Position numbers and translations under genes: made by a program. The notes beneath the pieces were generated by a model. It had not been told where the DNA came from. It worked only from the letters and a program-made list of their open reading frames with translations, and did not search any database. 64,000 nucleotides of DNA from Microbispora siamensis (lineage in GTDB: Bacteria; Actinomycetota; Actinomycetes; Streptosporangiales; Streptosporangiaceae), in contig NZ_BOOF01000004.1 in assembly GCF_016863095.1 (NCBI RefSeq), positions 248,001-312,000 on the forward strand, given 5' to 3'. Of the stretch, positions 50,716 to 58,006 are shown one piece after another. The first letter of the stretch is position 1. The number at the start of each line of letters is the position of its first letter.

Positions 50716-50865
50716 CTAGGGATTGAAGATGCTGACGCCCCCGGGGCCGACGAGGAATCCGAGGACGATGAGGACGATCCCCCAGAGGATGTCCCGACGG
50801 GCCAGGATGACGTAGATCCCGGCGATTACCAGTACCACGGCGATGATCCAAAGCAGAGTAGCCAT
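50716..50865 (-). CDS. DUF6131-type small membrane protein (49 residues)
   Basis: Reading the minus strand from ATG 50865 gives MATLLWIIAVVLVIAGIYVI, then LARRDILWGIVLIVLGFLVG and PGGVSIFNP. It has two membrane helices joined by a short basic loop, and the GPGGVSIF ending is diagnostic of this small actinobacterial family. SD GGAGGG precedes the ATG. The gene is shorter than usual prediction cut-offs. The function is unknown. Confidence 0.88.
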   Translation of the reverse strand: MATLLWIIAVVLVIAGIYVILARRDILWGIVLIVLGFLVGPGGVSIFNP

Positions 50866-50985
50866 GGCCCTCCACTGCCCCTACAAAGGGTCTCGTAACA
50901 TCATCCAGCCCTGGGGCCGATCGAATTTGCGGCGGAATCGCCCATTGTTACGTTTGCTTGACACTATTCGGGCATGTGGTGATAC

Positions 50986-51948
50986 ATGACCACTTTCGGA
51001 TATTTTCTCTCCAGCGAGGAGCATGACCCCAAGGAGCTGGTACGTCAGGCGAAACTCGCCGAGGAAGCCGGCTTCGAGGCGTTGTGGATCTCCGACCACT
51101 TTCACCCGTGGCTGGACGAGCAGGGCGAGAGCTCGTTCGTGTGGTCCGTCATCGGGGCCATCTCGCAGGCCACGTCGCTGCCGGTGACCACCGCGGTCAC
51201 CTGTCCCATCATCCGCGTCCACCCGGCGATCATCGCCCAGGCCGCGGCGACCGCACAGATCCTGCTGGACGGCAGGTTCCGTCTGGGGGTCGGCACCGGC
51301 GAGGCGCTGAACGAGCACATCCTGGGCGACCAGTGGCCACCGGCCGAGGAGCGCCAGCGCATGCTGGAGGAGGCCCTGGACGTCATCAGGGAGCTGTGGA
51401 CCGGCGAGCTGGTGACCTACCGCGGCGAGTTCTACGAGGTGGACACGGCCCGGCTGTACTCGCTGCCCGACCGGCCTCCGCCGATCTACATCTCGGGCTT
51501 CGGGCCCAAGTCCGTCGAGCTCGCGGGGCGGCTCGGCGACGGCTACATCCACACCGCGCCCGCCGCCGACATGGTCGAGGCGTTCCACAAGGCGGGCGGC
51601 GAGGGCAAGCCGTGCGCGGCCGGGCTGAAGGTGTGCTGGGCGCACGACGAGGCCGAGGCGCGCAAGACCGTCCACCGGCTCTGGCCCAACCAGGGGATCC
51701 CGGGAGAGGCCGCCCAGCTCCTGCCGCTGCCGCGGCACTTCGAGCAGCTCTCGCAGCTCGTCACGGAGGAGGCCGCCACCCAGTCGACGCCCTGCGGCCC
51801 CTCCCCGGAGGCGCACCTGAGCGCGATCCGCGAGTACGTGGACGCGGGCTTCGACGAGGTCTACATCTCCCAGATCGGCACGGAGCAGGAGGGGTTCTTC
51901 GAGTTCTACTCGACGCAGATCCTGCCGCGCCTGCGGGAGCGGAGCTGA
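50986..51948 (+). CDS. LLM-class F420-dependent oxidoreductase (TIGR03557-type)
   Basis: 320 residues. A luciferase-like barrel begins TTFGYFLSSEEHDPKELVRQAKLAEEAGFEALWISDHFHPW. RLGVGTGEALNEHILG and PPIYISGFGPKSVELAGRLGDGYI are the F420-dependent G6PDH-like motifs. The family reduces or oxidises substrates with coenzyme F420, an actinobacterial cofactor. A TTGACA at 50958 lies so close that the only spaced -10 (ATACAT) overlaps the ATG, so the mRNA may be leaderless or start elsewhere. Confidence 0.92.
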   Translation: MTTFGYFLSSEEHDPKELVRQAKLAEEAGFEALWISDHFHPWLDEQGESSFVWSVIGAISQATSLPVTTAVTCPIIRVHPAIIAQAAATAQILLDGRFRLGVGTGEALNEHILGDQWPPAEERQRMLEEALDVIRELWTGELVTYRGEFYEVDTARLYSLPDRPPPIYISGFGPKSVELAGRLGDGYIHTAPAADMVEAFHKAGGEGKPCAAGLKVCWAHDEAEARKTVHRLWPNQGIPGEAAQLLPLPRHFEQLSQLVTEEAATQSTPCGPSPEAHLSAIREYVDAGFDEVYISQIGTEQEGFFEFYSTQILPRLRERS

Positions 51949-51960
51949 CGCGAGGCACGC

Positions 51961-51995
51961 GAGAGCGCGACCGCGGGCATCGCGGTCGCGCTCTC
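51961..51995. terminator. Bidirectional terminator
   Basis: A perfect 15-bp stem (51961-51975/51981-51995) with a GGCAT loop between the convergent LLM oxidoreductase and DUF6328 genes. It overlaps the last codon of the latter. Confidence 0.85.
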
Positions 51996-52494
51996 AGGCT
52001 TTCTGGTCCTCGTCCTTGACCAGGCGCAGCGACAGGAGCGGCTGGACGAACCACAGCCAGGCACACAGCAGCGCCACGCCCGCGCCGACCAGCGCGGCGG
52101 GCCCGGGACTGGTCAGCGCGTCCAGAACCAGGGCGGTGGAGCAGGTCATGGACACGGCCAGGGCCAGGCCGCCGGCCACGCCCAGGCGGTTTGCCCGGCG
52201 CAGCAGCAACTCCTTGAGCCCCGACCGGAACATGATCCGGTGCTGGGTCGCCGGGGCGATCGTGCAGATCGACGCGACCGCCGCGCTGACCACCGCCAGG
52301 TAGAACAGCCAGTTCCCGGTCGTGTCGATCTTGCCGAAACCGGAGGAGAACGGGAGCGTCAGCAGGAACGCGAACAGCACCTGCACGCCCGTCGCGGCCA
52401 CCCGGAGACCCTGCAGCAGCTCGCCGAGCTCGCGGTCGACGCGCTCCTTCGGGTTCTCGTCGGTGTTCTCCAGAGGCTCGAGCACCTCACTCAT
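51994..52494 (-). CDS. DUF6328 membrane protein
   Basis: 166 residues. A charged N-terminus (ENPKERVDRELGELLQGLRVAATGVQVLFAFLLTLPF) is followed by four membrane helices. The ELLQGLRVAATGVQVLFAFLLTLPF motif is typical of the actinobacterial DUF6328 family, whose role is unknown. Its ATG overlaps the stop of the 13-codon mini-ORF, which in turn overlaps the DUF1360 stop, so all three are chained by ATGA junctions. Confidence 0.87.
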   Translation of the reverse strand: MSEVLEPLENTDENPKERVDRELGELLQGLRVAATGVQVLFAFLLTLPFSSGFGKIDTTGNWLFYLAVVSAAVASICTIAPATQHRIMFRSGLKELLLRRANRLGVAGGLALAVSMTCSTALVLDALTSPGPAALVGAGVALLCAWLWFVQPLLSLRLVKDEDQKA

Positions 52495-52532
52495 GCCACT
52501 GCCTCGCCCGGCGGCTCGGACCGCTCGCTCAT
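52491..52532 (-). CDS. Coupling mini-ORF, short form (13 codons, MSERSEPPGEAVA)
   Basis: Its ATG (52532) overlaps the stop of the DUF1360 gene, and its TGA overlaps the ATG of the DUF6328 gene. It is the same element as 44940-45023 without the inner 14 codons. It acts, at least formally, as a translational bridge between two membrane-protein genes 34 bp apart. Whether the peptide itself matters is unknown. Confidence 0.5.
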   Translation of the reverse strand: MSERSEPPGEAVA

Positions 52533-53032
52533 TCCTCGGCCTTCTTCATCAGGCGCGCGTAGGCGAGCTGGAGCCAGTCGGAGATCGCCACGGCCGCCAT
52601 GGTCGCCCCGGCCAGCCGGGTCACCCTGGGAAAGAACACGGTGCCCGCCGCGTATCCCGTCGCGACCCACTGGGACAGGCAGAACGGGCAGGTCAGGAGC
52701 TCGCCCACGGCGTGCTGCAGCCCGTGACCGCGGACCTTCTCCTTGAGCTCCGCCGGGCCGGAGACGCCCTCGTACCGGGTGAAGGGGGCGCGGATGGGAC
52801 TGGTGACCGGGTCCTTCGCGAGCGTGCGCGAGAGCCGGTGCGTGAACAGCCCCATGAGCATGAGGTCCATCACCTTGATCTTCTCTGGGGCTGTGCGGCC
52901 CGTCAGTTTCGCCGCGGCGAGCAGCGCCGTGACGGCCCCGCCGTACACCGCGAGAACCCGTGTGTACGAGGCCAGCGGACGGGTGTCCTCTCCCTCGTAC
53001 TCGCGCTTGATCTCCTGGAGGGTCTCGGTCAT
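52529..53032 (-). CDS. DUF1360 membrane protein
   Basis: 167 residues. DUF1360 features are KVMDLMLMGLFTHRLSRTLAKDPVTSPIRAPFTRYEG and the Cys pair in LLTCPFCLSQWVATGYAAG. Two or three membrane helices are seen. Found in Bacillus (YjbE/YcxB-neighbour types) and actinobacteria, often stress- or sporulation-linked; the function is unknown. A SigB-like promoter (GTTC-N15-GGGTAG) lies so close that the mRNA would be nearly leaderless. Confidence 0.88.
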   Translation of the reverse strand: MTETLQEIKREYEGEDTRPLASYTRVLAVYGGAVTALLAAAKLTGRTAPEKIKVMDLMLMGLFTHRLSRTLAKDPVTSPIRAPFTRYEGVSGPAELKEKVRGHGLQHAVGELLTCPFCLSQWVATGYAAGTVFFPRVTRLAGATMAAVAISDWLQLAYARLMKKAEE

Positions 53033-53041
53033 GAGCGCGCC

Positions 53042-53066
53042 CTACCCGGGATTGTTTGCGGCGAAC
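53042..53066 (-). promoter_or_regulatory. SigB-like promoter of the DUF1360 unit
   Basis: On the minus strand GTTC (53066-53063), 15 bp, then GGGTAG (53047-53042), only 9 bp before the DUF1360 start codon. Confidence 0.4.
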
Positions 53067-53087
53067 ATGGCTGGGCAAGCGACGTGA

Positions 53088-53684
53088 GTGGGTAGTCACA
53101 GTCACGAAGTCACCGACGCGATTCTTGAGACGCTCAAGCGCGCCGGGGCCGGCCTCAAGGAGGCCGGGGTGCGGTTCGCCCTGGCCGGAGGCTGCGCCGG
53201 CTATGCGAGGGGCGCCGCGCCATCACTGCATGACGTCGACTTCGCCCTGGTCGAGGAAGACGTCCCGCTCGCGCTGAAAACCCTGGAGAGCCTGGGTTTC
53301 CGGACCGCGAAACCACCGGAGGACTGGCTGGTCAAGGCGTTCGACGAGGAAGGGATCCTCGTCGACCTGATCTTCTCGCTCGCCGACAGGCCCGTGACCG
53401 AGGCCATGATCGCTCGGGCCGAGCCGATCAACACCGCCGCGCTCAGCCTGCCCGTCCTCGAAGCCACCGACCTTGTGATCTCCTGGATACTGCCGCTGTC
53501 GGAGCACGCCTGCGACTACGGCTCGCTGCTGCCCATGGTCCGCGCCATGCGGGAGCAGGTGGACTGGGACCGGGTCGCCTCGGTCGCCGCGCCGTCGCCG
53601 TACGCCTCGACGTTCGTCACGCTCCTGGAGCGGCTGCGCATTATCGCCCCTACGACACCTCGGCCGGACGGCACCTGGCCGTGA
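53088..53684 (+). CDS. Nucleotidyltransferase-fold protein
   Basis: 198 residues, GTG start. GVRFALAGGCAGYARGAAPSLHDVDFALV carries the GG...R...DxD pattern of the minimal nucleotidyltransferase fold, with a further Asp in LVDLIFSLADRPV. It resembles standalone kanamycin-type or AbiEii-like nucleotidyltransferases. No antitoxin-like partner is adjacent, so a toxin role is not supported. The SD is weak and the start could lie slightly downstream. Confidence 0.8.
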   Translation: MGSHSHEVTDAILETLKRAGAGLKEAGVRFALAGGCAGYARGAAPSLHDVDFALVEEDVPLALKTLESLGFRTAKPPEDWLVKAFDEEGILVDLIFSLADRPVTEAMIARAEPINTAALSLPVLEATDLVISWILPLSEHACDYGSLLPMVRAMREQVDWDRVASVAAPSPYASTFVTLLERLRIIAPTTPRPDGTWP

Positions 53685-53825
53685 GCGCCGCACTCCGGCC
53701 TGCCGTCCCGGTCCATGCGGAGGAGGGGCCGGGCGGAGTCGGGCGGAGTCGGGCGGGTCGGGCTCGCCGGTTCGCCGGCGAAGAGAGGGGCCGCGCCGTG
53801 ACGGCGCGGCCCCTCCATATGTCAC

Positions 53826-54188
53826 TCACATGGACGAAGTGCGGGGGAAACGTCCGTAGTACTCCCCGACACGGTCCCGATAGCCCGGGTCGCTCATCGC
53901 CGACTCGTCGAACTCCGGCGCGTTCTTGATCTCCTGTTTGGTACGGCTGACGAAGACCTTGCGATCCTGGAAGTCGATCCTCGTCACCACACTCGCGGGG
54001 AGCATCACCTTCTTGCCGAAGATCCACGGGCCCGTGTCCACGACGATGTAGCTCTGGCCGGCCTCGTAGGTGGCCTCGTCCACGGAACCGATCTTCCCGT
54101 CCACGGCCTGCACGTCGTATCCGGCGATGTCCATCTGCTGTCCGGTGCCCGAGATGGTGTCGGAATACGACCAGAGATCCGGTGTCAT
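53826..54188 (-). CDS. PRC-barrel domain protein
   Basis: 120 residues from ATG 54188. The PRC-barrel core reads MDIAGYDVQAVDGKIGSVDEATYEAGQSYIVVDTGPWIFGKKVMLPASVVTRIDFQDRKVFVSRTKQEI. A short acidic C-terminal tail follows. PRC-barrel proteins of this size are common stress-induced actinobacterial proteins of unknown role. A good SigB-like promoter lies 29 bp upstream. Confidence 0.9.
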   Translation of the reverse strand: MTPDLWSYSDTISGTGQQMDIAGYDVQAVDGKIGSVDEATYEAGQSYIVVDTGPWIFGKKVMLPASVVTRIDFQDRKVFVSRTKQEIKNAPEFDESAMSDPGYRDRVGEYYGRFPRTSSM

Positions 54189-54217
54189 GGTCCTCACTCC
54201 CTTCGTCGTCACTCCAC

Positions 54218-54241
54218 GTACCCGAAGGTGAGAAGGGGAAC
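54218..54241 (-). promoter_or_regulatory. SigB-like promoter of the PRC-barrel gene
   Basis: On the minus strand GTTC (54241-54238), 14 bp, then GGGTAC (54223-54218), close to GTTT-N14-16-GGGTAY. SD GAAGGGAGTGAGG lies between it and the ATG. Confidence 0.55.
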
Positions 54242-54348
54242 ATCCCGGACACGTAAGGGCAGGACATGATCTGGTCGCCCGCATTCCGGCACGATGAGCG
54301 CGCCGGTGGCGCGGAGCACCTCCGGATGCCGCTACTCTTGTGGTGCGG

Positions 54349-54425
54349 GCGCCGCTAGCTCAGTTGGTTAGAGCAGCTGACTCTTAATCAGCGGGTCCGG
54401 GGTTCGAGTCCCTGGCGGCGCACCA
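54349..54425 (+). tRNA. tRNA-Lys (anticodon CTT), second copy
   Basis: The 74-base body is identical to the gene at 23693, but here the 3' CCA is encoded (54423-54425). Upstream flanks differ; downstream flanks are homologous. Confidence 0.96.
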
Positions 54426-54427
54426 CA

Positions 54428-54464
54428 AGAAGGCCCAGGTCGGCACAGCCGACCTGGGCCTTCT
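54428..54464 (+). terminator. tRNA-Lys terminator, second copy
   Basis: A perfect 17-bp stem (54428-54444/54448-54464) with an ACA loop, followed by GTTTTA. Confidence 0.88.
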
Positions 54465-54535
54465 GTTTTACCCAGGCCTGTCTTCGGCTCGTGACCCGGC
54501 TCGTCGCCTGAAATCGTTGAACGCGCCGCCTTCCG

Positions 54536-54853
54536 TCACCCGGCGCCGGGGAACGCGTTCGCGCAGTCCTGACACCGCCGGACGGCGAACGTCTCCAGGT
54601 TTCCCTCCTGGGCGCGTACGGGGTTGCCCGGGCCGATGCTGATCCACAGGCCCGGACGAGGATCGCGTACGCGCCCCCAGTCGCGTTCCATGATCTCCTG
54701 GCTGGCCGTGTGGTTGCATCCACCGGGCAGGTGGGCGAATCGACTGGGGGAGATCAGGATTTCGAAGGGGACGAACGCCTTCGGCGAGGTCCCCGAGCAG
54801 GAGCAGCCCAAACCGACGGTGAGGTCGCAGCGCTCGCAACGGACGTCCTTCAT
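54536..54853 (-). CDS. Cys-rich putative zinc-binding hypothetical protein
   Basis: 105 residues. An N-terminal cysteine cluster (VRCERCDLTVGLGCSCSG), a middle GGCNHTASQEIMERDWGRV and a C-terminal RRCQDCANAF provide paired cysteines able to hold one or two zinc ions. The layout suggests a small protein related to actinobacterial zinc-ribbon hypotheticals. The function is unknown. It stands alone after the tRNA gene. Confidence 0.7.
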   Translation of the reverse strand: MKDVRCERCDLTVGLGCSCSGTSPKAFVPFEILISPSRFAHLPGGCNHTASQEIMERDWGRVRDPRPGLWISIGPGNPVRAQEGNLETFAVRRCQDCANAFPGAG

Positions 54854-54927
54854 GCGGACAGTATCGAGCGGTGAGGCGTGATCCGCCGGGCATTCACCGG
54901 ACGCCGGTCCGGCCGGCAGGGCGGCGG

Positions 54928-55125
54928 TCAGCGGGAGGTCTCGTACCAGTGGTAGGGGATCGACCAGTCCCAGTGCTCGGTCTCCTCCTCATGTGCGAGG
55001 TGGGGCGCGTCGGGGGACCAGGTCAGCGCGTAGGCGAGGCCGAACTGGGCGGCCCAGTACCGTCCGAGCCGCACGAATCCCCGGCCGAGAGCGAAGATCA
55101 TTCGCTTCGCCAGCGACAACACCAT
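54928..55125 (-). CDS. Small hypothetical protein, Trp/His-rich C-terminus
   Basis: 65 residues with SD GGAGTGG. A basic amphipathic N-terminal half (LAKRMIFALGRGFVRLGRYWAAQFGLAYALTW) is followed by an acidic, aromatic tail (HEEETEHWDWSIPYHWYETSR). No family is recognised; it could be membrane-associated. It is plausible as a gene because of the SD and the AT-richer upstream region, but it is not certain. Confidence 0.5.
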   Translation of the reverse strand: MVLSLAKRMIFALGRGFVRLGRYWAAQFGLAYALTWSPDAPHLAHEEETEHWDWSIPYHWYETSR

Positions 55126-55168
55126 CGGGCACCACTCCTCGCACGATCAGGCACGGCACCAATGTGGT

Positions 55169-55205
55169 CCAGATCACTATGTATCTGGAAATAAAGATTT
55201 AATCT
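55169..55205. promoter_or_regulatory. Inverted repeats in AT-rich divergent region
   Basis: CCAGAT-N8-ATCTGG (55169-55188) and AGATTTAATCT (55195-55205) lie in an unusually AT-rich spot between the small minus-strand gene and the plus-strand frame at 55273. They are possible operator or promoter sequence. Confidence 0.4.
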
Positions 55206-55272
55206 GGCCGAATCCGCCATGTAAATGCCCAGAGCGGTACGTGACTCCCCGCGGTTGCGTCTGGTCGTACGC

Positions 55273-55572
55273 GTGACCGCCTTCGAGGTCGGTGAGACCG
55301 CCCTGGTGGTGGAGGTCCCCTCGGCCGAGCCCCTGGTCCGGGGCCTGCGGGAACGCTACGACTCCTTCGCGGCGTACGGCATGCCCGCGCACGTCACCGT
55401 CCTGTATCCGTTCCTCCCGCAAGAACGCCTGGACGACGGCGTGCTCGCCGCACTGCGGGACCTGTTCGCGGCGCGGCGGCCGTTCGAGGTCGCGTTCGGG
55501 GAGGTCGGCCGCTTCCCTGGCGTGCTCCACCTCGCACAGGCGCCGGACGGCCCGGGCCCGCCCGACGGCCAC
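55273..55572 (+). pseudogene. Truncated 2'-5' RNA ligase-family fragment
   Basis: About 100 residues from GTG 55273. ALVVEVPSAEPLVRGLRERYDSFAAYGMPAHVTVLYPFLP contains the first HxT catalytic motif of the 2H phosphoesterase/RNA-ligase family, followed by VAFGEVGRFPGVLHLAQAP. The second half with the second HxT is missing. The frame continues, without a stop, through ~40 low-complexity residues into the DUF2786 gene. It is either a decayed gene or a real N-terminal fusion. Confidence 0.6.
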
Positions 55573-55692
55573 TCCCGCCGGCCTGTGGATAACGTCACGG
55601 CACCGGCGGCCGGGGCTGACAGAATCGCTCGCACGACCGACCGGGGCGGCCGCCGAGGATCCCGGGAGGCGTCGAGCGGGGGAGGGCAGCGG

Positions 55693-57015
55693 ATGAGCGG
55701 CGGAGAGCGGGAGGGCGCGCGGCGGCGGTGGAGCCTCGGGCCGCCGGGCGACGGCGCCTGGAGTTTCCCCTGGTCGTCCGGCTCTCCGGGGGAGTCGGCC
55801 GAGGAACTGGTGGCCGGGCTGCTGTCCGCGGCGTTGGAGGCGCGGCGCCGCCTCGACGAGACCGAGTTCCGGCGATGCGTGAAGGTCCTCGCGCAGGGCC
55901 AGGGGCTGCGCCAGGCCGTGGACCGCGCCCTGCTCGACGCCCTGCACCGGCAGGTGACGCACGCCTGGCACCTCGGCTGGCAGCCCGCAGACGTCGTCCG
56001 GCTGGTGGGCCGGCGGCTGGAGGCCCGGCACGTCCGCCTCGTGACCGACGCCGTCGCGGCCGAGATGCGCGCCTACGCCGCGGCGACGGTGGACGACCGC
56101 TGGCTGGACCAGATCGAGGCCATCGGCGCGACGGTGTGGTGGGGCCGCGACGAGGAGTACCTCCGTGAGGACGGCGACCGGACCGCGATGGTCGCCTGTG
56201 CGCTCCGGGTGATCCATCTGCTGGCCACGCTGCCGCCGCTGGAGCGGCTGTGCCCCGTGCCGGGAACGGCCCGCCGTACGCCCGGCTCCCGCGGCGGCGC
56301 CGTGGACGAGCGGACGCTCGCCCGGGTGCGGGCCCTGCTGGCGAAGGCCGAGTCGACCGAGTTCGAGGCGGAGGCCGAGACGTTCACCGCCGCGGCCCAG
56401 GCGCTGATGGCCCGGCACAGCATCGACGCCGCGCTGCTCGCCTCGCGGACGGCCGGCCCGGGAGGAGCCGACCGGCCGCAGGGCCGCCGGCTGGGTGTCG
56501 ACGCGCCCTACGAGGGCCCGAAGGCGATGCTGCTGGACGTCATCGCCTCGGCCAACCACTGCCGCTCCGTGTGGAGCCGGCATTTCGGGTTCGCCACCGT
56601 GCTCGGGTTCCCCGCGGACCTGGCCGCGGTGGAGGTGCTGTTCACCTCCCTGCTGGTGCAGGCCATGACCGCGATGACGCTGGCCGGGTCTCGCCGGGAC
56701 GGCTCCGGCCGTTCGCGCACGCGGTCGTTCCGGCAGTCGTTCCTCGCGGCGTACGCCCAGCGGATCGGCGAGCGACTGGAGGAAGCGGCGGGACAGGCGG
56801 TGCGGGAGGCCGCCGCCGATGCCGGGCGCGACCTGCTGCCGGTGCTGGCGGCCAGGGAACAGGCCGTCGAGGCGAAGGTCGAGGAGATCTTCCCGACGCT
56901 GACCATGGTCGGCGCGGGCGCGGTCAGCAACCGGGAGGGCTGGATCTCCGGCCGGGCCGCCGCCGACCGGGCCGTCCTCGACGTCCGGGGAAAGATCACA
57001 GAAGGAGGCCGTTGA
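55693..57015 (+). CDS. DUF2786 domain protein
   Basis: 440 residues from ATG 55693 (SD GAGGG). The N-terminal helical region (~40-200) is followed by the DUF2786 signature DERTLARVRALLAKAESTEFEAEAETFTAAAQALMARHSIDAALL (~205-250) and a C-terminal region (~270-435) with MLLDVIASANHCRSVWSRHFGFATVLGF. DUF2786 proteins are widespread and include phage-encoded members; no function is established. The upstream 2H fragment is in the same frame, so translation could begin at 55225 or 55273. Confidence 0.85.
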   Translation: MSGGEREGARRRWSLGPPGDGAWSFPWSSGSPGESAEELVAGLLSAALEARRRLDETEFRRCVKVLAQGQGLRQAVDRALLDALHRQVTHAWHLGWQPADVVRLVGRRLEARHVRLVTDAVAAEMRAYAAATVDDRWLDQIEAIGATVWWGRDEEYLREDGDRTAMVACALRVIHLLATLPPLERLCPVPGTARRTPGSRGGAVDERTLARVRALLAKAESTEFEAEAETFTAAAQALMARHSIDAALLASRTAGPGGADRPQGRRLGVDAPYEGPKAMLLDVIASANHCRSVWSRHFGFATVLGFPADLAAVEVLFTSLLVQAMTAMTLAGSRRDGSGRSRTRSFRQSFLAAYAQRIGERLEEAAGQAVREAAADAGRDLLPVLAAREQAVEAKVEEIFPTLTMVGAGAVSNREGWISGRAAADRAVLDVRGKITEGGR

Positions 57016-57097
57016 TCCGGAGGCACACCTGGGGCTCCGGAACCTCCCGGACCGGGCATGATGGGTCGCGCAGGCAGCGGGTGAGCAAGGAGTGGCC

Positions 57098-57883
57098 GTG
57101 AGCAGATACGAGCGGTGGAACACCTTGCTGGAGCTGCTCGCCGAGCGCGGGCACCTCGACGTGGAGGAGACCGCCGAGCACCTCGGCGTGTCGCCCGCCA
57201 CGGTGCGGCGGGACTTCGACGAGCTGGCCTCCCAGCAGCTCCTCACCCGCACGCGTGGCGGGGCGTCGGCGCACAGCGTCACCTATGACCTGCCCCTGCG
57301 CTACAAGGTCGCCAGGCACGCCCCCGAGAAGCAGCGCATCGGAGCCGCGGCGGCCGCCATGGTCCCCGCCGGCGCCACCGTCGGCCTGAACGGCGGTACG
57401 ACGTTGACCGAGGTGGGACGGGCGCTGGCCACGCGCCCCGACCTGAACACCGACCAGCGGGGCCCGGTGGTCACCGTGGTGACCAACGCCCTGAACATCG
57501 CCAACGAGCTGGTGCTCCGCCCGCAGATCCACGTCGTCACCACGGGCGGCTCCGCCCGGCCCCAGTCGTACGAGCTGATCGGGCCGATCGCCGCAGGCAT
57601 GCTGGAGCGCGTCGCCCTGGACCTGGCGATCCTGGGGGTCGACGCCCTGCACCTGGAGCACGGCGCGAGCGCCCACAACGAGGGCGAGGCGGCGGTCAAC
57701 CAGATCATGGCCTCCCGTGCGCAGCAGGTCGTCATCGTGGCGGACAGCTCGAAGCTCGGCAGGCGGGCGTTCGCCCGGATCTGCCCGGTGAACCAGATCG
57801 ACATCCTCGTCACCGACAGCGCGGCGACCGAGGAGCAGACTGCACCCTTCGCCGACGTGGGTGTCAAGGTCGTGCGAGCCTGA
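57098..57883 (+). CDS. DeoR-family regulator (phosphosugar-responsive)
   Basis: 261 residues from GTG 57098, placed 6 bp after AAGGAG (an overlapping GTG at 57092 lies within the SD). The HTH is RWNTLLELLAERGHLDVEETAEHLGVSPATVRRDFDEL. The DeoR sensor domain has GATVGLNGGTTLTEVGRAL and VVIVADSSKLGRRAFARICPV. DeoR proteins sense phosphorylated sugars. It converges with the aldolase operon, its probable target together with the other DeoR at 62254. Confidence 0.92.
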   Translation: MSRYERWNTLLELLAERGHLDVEETAEHLGVSPATVRRDFDELASQQLLTRTRGGASAHSVTYDLPLRYKVARHAPEKQRIGAAAAAMVPAGATVGLNGGTTLTEVGRALATRPDLNTDQRGPVVTVVTNALNIANELVLRPQIHVVTTGGSARPQSYELIGPIAAGMLERVALDLAILGVDALHLEHGASAHNEGEAAVNQIMASRAQQVVIVADSSKLGRRAFARICPVNQIDILVTDSAATEEQTAPFADVGVKVVRA

Positions 57884-58006
57884 GCGACCACCCGGGCCCG
57901 CGCACCGGGTCACCGTGCGCGGACATCTCCTCATGCGGCCGCGCCCGCGACGGGCGGCGGCTCGCGAGGCCGCCCTGTCATGGGGGCGGCGTGCCGGGAG
58001 GTTGTG

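Noticed and set aside
53088-53684. Toxin of a nucleotidyltransferase-type toxin-antitoxin pair
   Set aside because: No antitoxin-like gene adjoins it on either side.
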